From an uncultured Actinomycetes bacterium (GTDB taxonomy: Bacteria; Actinomycetota; Thermoleophilia; Solirubrobacterales; Solirubrobacteraceae): 22,962 nt of DNA. Location: contig CALAQT010000577.1 of NCBI GenBank assembly GCA_937888775.1, forward strand, positions 1-22,962. Direction: 5' to 3'. A program made the position numbers and the translations under genes. Position 1 is the first letter of the stretch; the number at the start of each line of letters is the position of its first letter. This document shows positions 22,168-22,962 of this stretch, in pieces. Under the pieces are notes generated by a model. It was not told the DNA's origin. It searched no databases and saw only the letters and a program-made list of their open reading frames with translations.

Positions 22168-22962
22168 CTACGGGCGCGGGGTGGTCGGGCCGAGGCCGTT
22201 GCTGGCTGCGGTCCAGATCGTCTGCTCACGGCCGGCGCCGACGCCGACCAGCACGATCGGCACGCCGATGAAGTCGCCGACGAACTTCAGGTAGGCCCGT
22301 GCCGCCTCCGGAAGCTCGGCCTCGGTCTTGCACTGGCTCAGATCCTCGGTCCAGCCCGGCAGCTCCACGTACTCGCCGGCGGCGTGGTGCAGCACCGTCT
22401 GGTGGTAGGGGAAGTAGTCGAACTCGGCGCCCTCAGCGCCGCGATAGCGCGTGCAGACCCGGATCGGGTCAAAGCCTGACAGCACGTCGAGCTTGGTGAT
22501 CGCCAGCGAGGTCAGCGAATTGAGCCGGGAGGCGTAGCGCAACGCCACCAGATCGATCCATCCGACGCGCCGAGGCCGGCCGGTGGTGGTCCCGTACTCG
22601 CCGCCTCGCTCCCTGATCTCCTCGGCCAGCTCGCCTTCGAGCTCGGTTGGGAACGGGCCGGCTCCGACCCGGGTCACGTAGGCCTTGGCCACGCCCCAGA
22701 CCTCGGAGATGTCCTTGGGCCCCACGCCGGCGCCGATGCACGCCGCCCCGGCCACGGGGTTTGACGATGTGACGAACGGATAGGTCCCGTGGTCGATGTC
22801 GAGCAGTGCGCCCTGGGCGCCCTCGAACACGACCATCTCCCCCTCGTCGAGCTTGTCGAGCACGATTCGGCTCGTGTCGGCGATGTAGGGCTCGAGGCGA
22901 TGACCATAGGTCAGGTAGTCGTCGGTCATCGCCTGGAGGTCAAGCCGGGGATCCTTGGCGAA
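22168..22962 (-). CDS. purA: Adenylosuccinate synthetase, 5' end outside the window
   Basis: The visible 264 codons are the C-terminal 60 percent of PurA, which joins IMP and aspartate with GTP in the first step of AMP synthesis. Recognisable blocks are VVFEGAQGALLDIDHGTYPF with VTSSNP, GVAKAYVTRVGAGPFPTE, GTTTGRPRRVGWIDLVALRY, TKLDVLSGFDPIRVC, and the final IVLVGVGAGREQTIW. No defect is seen. The frame runs off the right edge, reading FAKDPRLDLQ before an internal ATG at 22929, which is not the true start. Direction is opposite to the sugar-nucleotide run, with a 183-bp convergent gap. Confidence 0.96.
   Translation of the reverse strand, partial: FAKDPRLDLQAMTDDYLTYGHRLEPYIADTSRIVLDKLDEGEMVVFEGAQGALLDIDHGTYPFVTSSNPVAGAACIGAGVGPKDISEVWGVAKAYVTRVGAGPFPTELEGELAEEIRERGGEYGTTTGRPRRVGWIDLVALRYASRLNSLTSLAITKLDVLSGFDPIRVCTRYRGAEGAEFDYFPYHQTVLHHAAGEYVELPGWTEDLSQCKTEAELPEAARAYLKFVGDFIGVPIVLVGVGAGREQTIWTAASNGLGPTTPRP

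Noticed and set aside
1..22962. tRNA or rRNA genes
   Set aside because: I saw no cloverleaf with a GTTCGA-type T-loop in a proper context and no rRNA-like stretch. The GTTCGAAC at about 14728 lies inside the HATPase stub and has no acceptor stem around it.
1..22962. Insertion sequence or prophage as cause of the gene debris
   Set aside because: No transposase, integrase or terminal inverted repeats were seen; the debris looks like deletion and frameshift decay.

Overview
The window is GC-rich bacterial DNA with tightly packed genes and strong GC bias at third codon positions. The gene set points to an actinobacterium, most likely of the Thermoleophilia/Solirubrobacterales type: SigF/RsbW/STAS stress-signalling proteins, a MerR-DICT regulator, an MpaB/DUF2236 protein, an F420-type LLM oxidoreductase remnant, a membrane-anchored YceI and a GT87 mannosyltransferase-like protein. 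This placement is inferred from gene content; no rRNA is present to confirm it.

Layout. 1-2300: a DUF167 gene (-), a broken tail of a SpoIIE-type phosphatase, and a GT87 membrane glycosyltransferase (+). 2300-6100 (mostly -): anchored YceI, DNA polymerase IV with a clear LexA/SOS box over its start codon, and a class-I flavoprotein disulfide reductase that lacks the usual C-terminal catalytic His. 6100-9800 (+): a rhodanese, an MFS transporter, a repeat-bearing spacer, and a membrane-anchored GH79-like glycosidase. 9800-10030: a three-frame remnant of an F420-dependent oxidoreductase that stops at the end of a PfkB kinase gene (-). 11000-12900 (-): an MpaB/DUF2236 oxygenase-like gene followed by a MerR-DICT regulator, preceded by an AT-rich spacer with a 10-bp palindrome. 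12900-16940: a stress-signalling neighbourhood mixing intact genes (a two-module RsbW-like ATPase, a STAS protein, a 3-hydroxyisobutyrate-dehydrogenase-like enzyme) with debris (a SigF-type sigma gene lacking region 2, a HATPase C-terminal stub, a sigma region-4 stub, and a frameshifted, internally deleted topoisomerase IB). 17000-21990 (+): a compact run pepT - class IV aminotransferase - wecB - Gfo/Idh/MocA - hexapeptide acyltransferase with ATGA and CTGA overlaps; wecB appears to start at a CTG codon. The window ends inside purA (-).

The last three genes of that run resemble three of the five enzymes (epimerase, 3-dehydrogenase, acetyltransferase) that make UDP-ManNAc3NAcA-type sugars, so the run probably feeds cell-surface glycan synthesis. 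The most striking overall property is the amount of gene debris: six broken genes or gene ends, four of them from the sigma-F partner-switching network, scattered among intact genes of the same network. The best candidates for something new are the MpaB/MerR-DICT pair with its palindromic control region, the two-module anti-sigma-like ATPase, and the His-less disulfide reductase.
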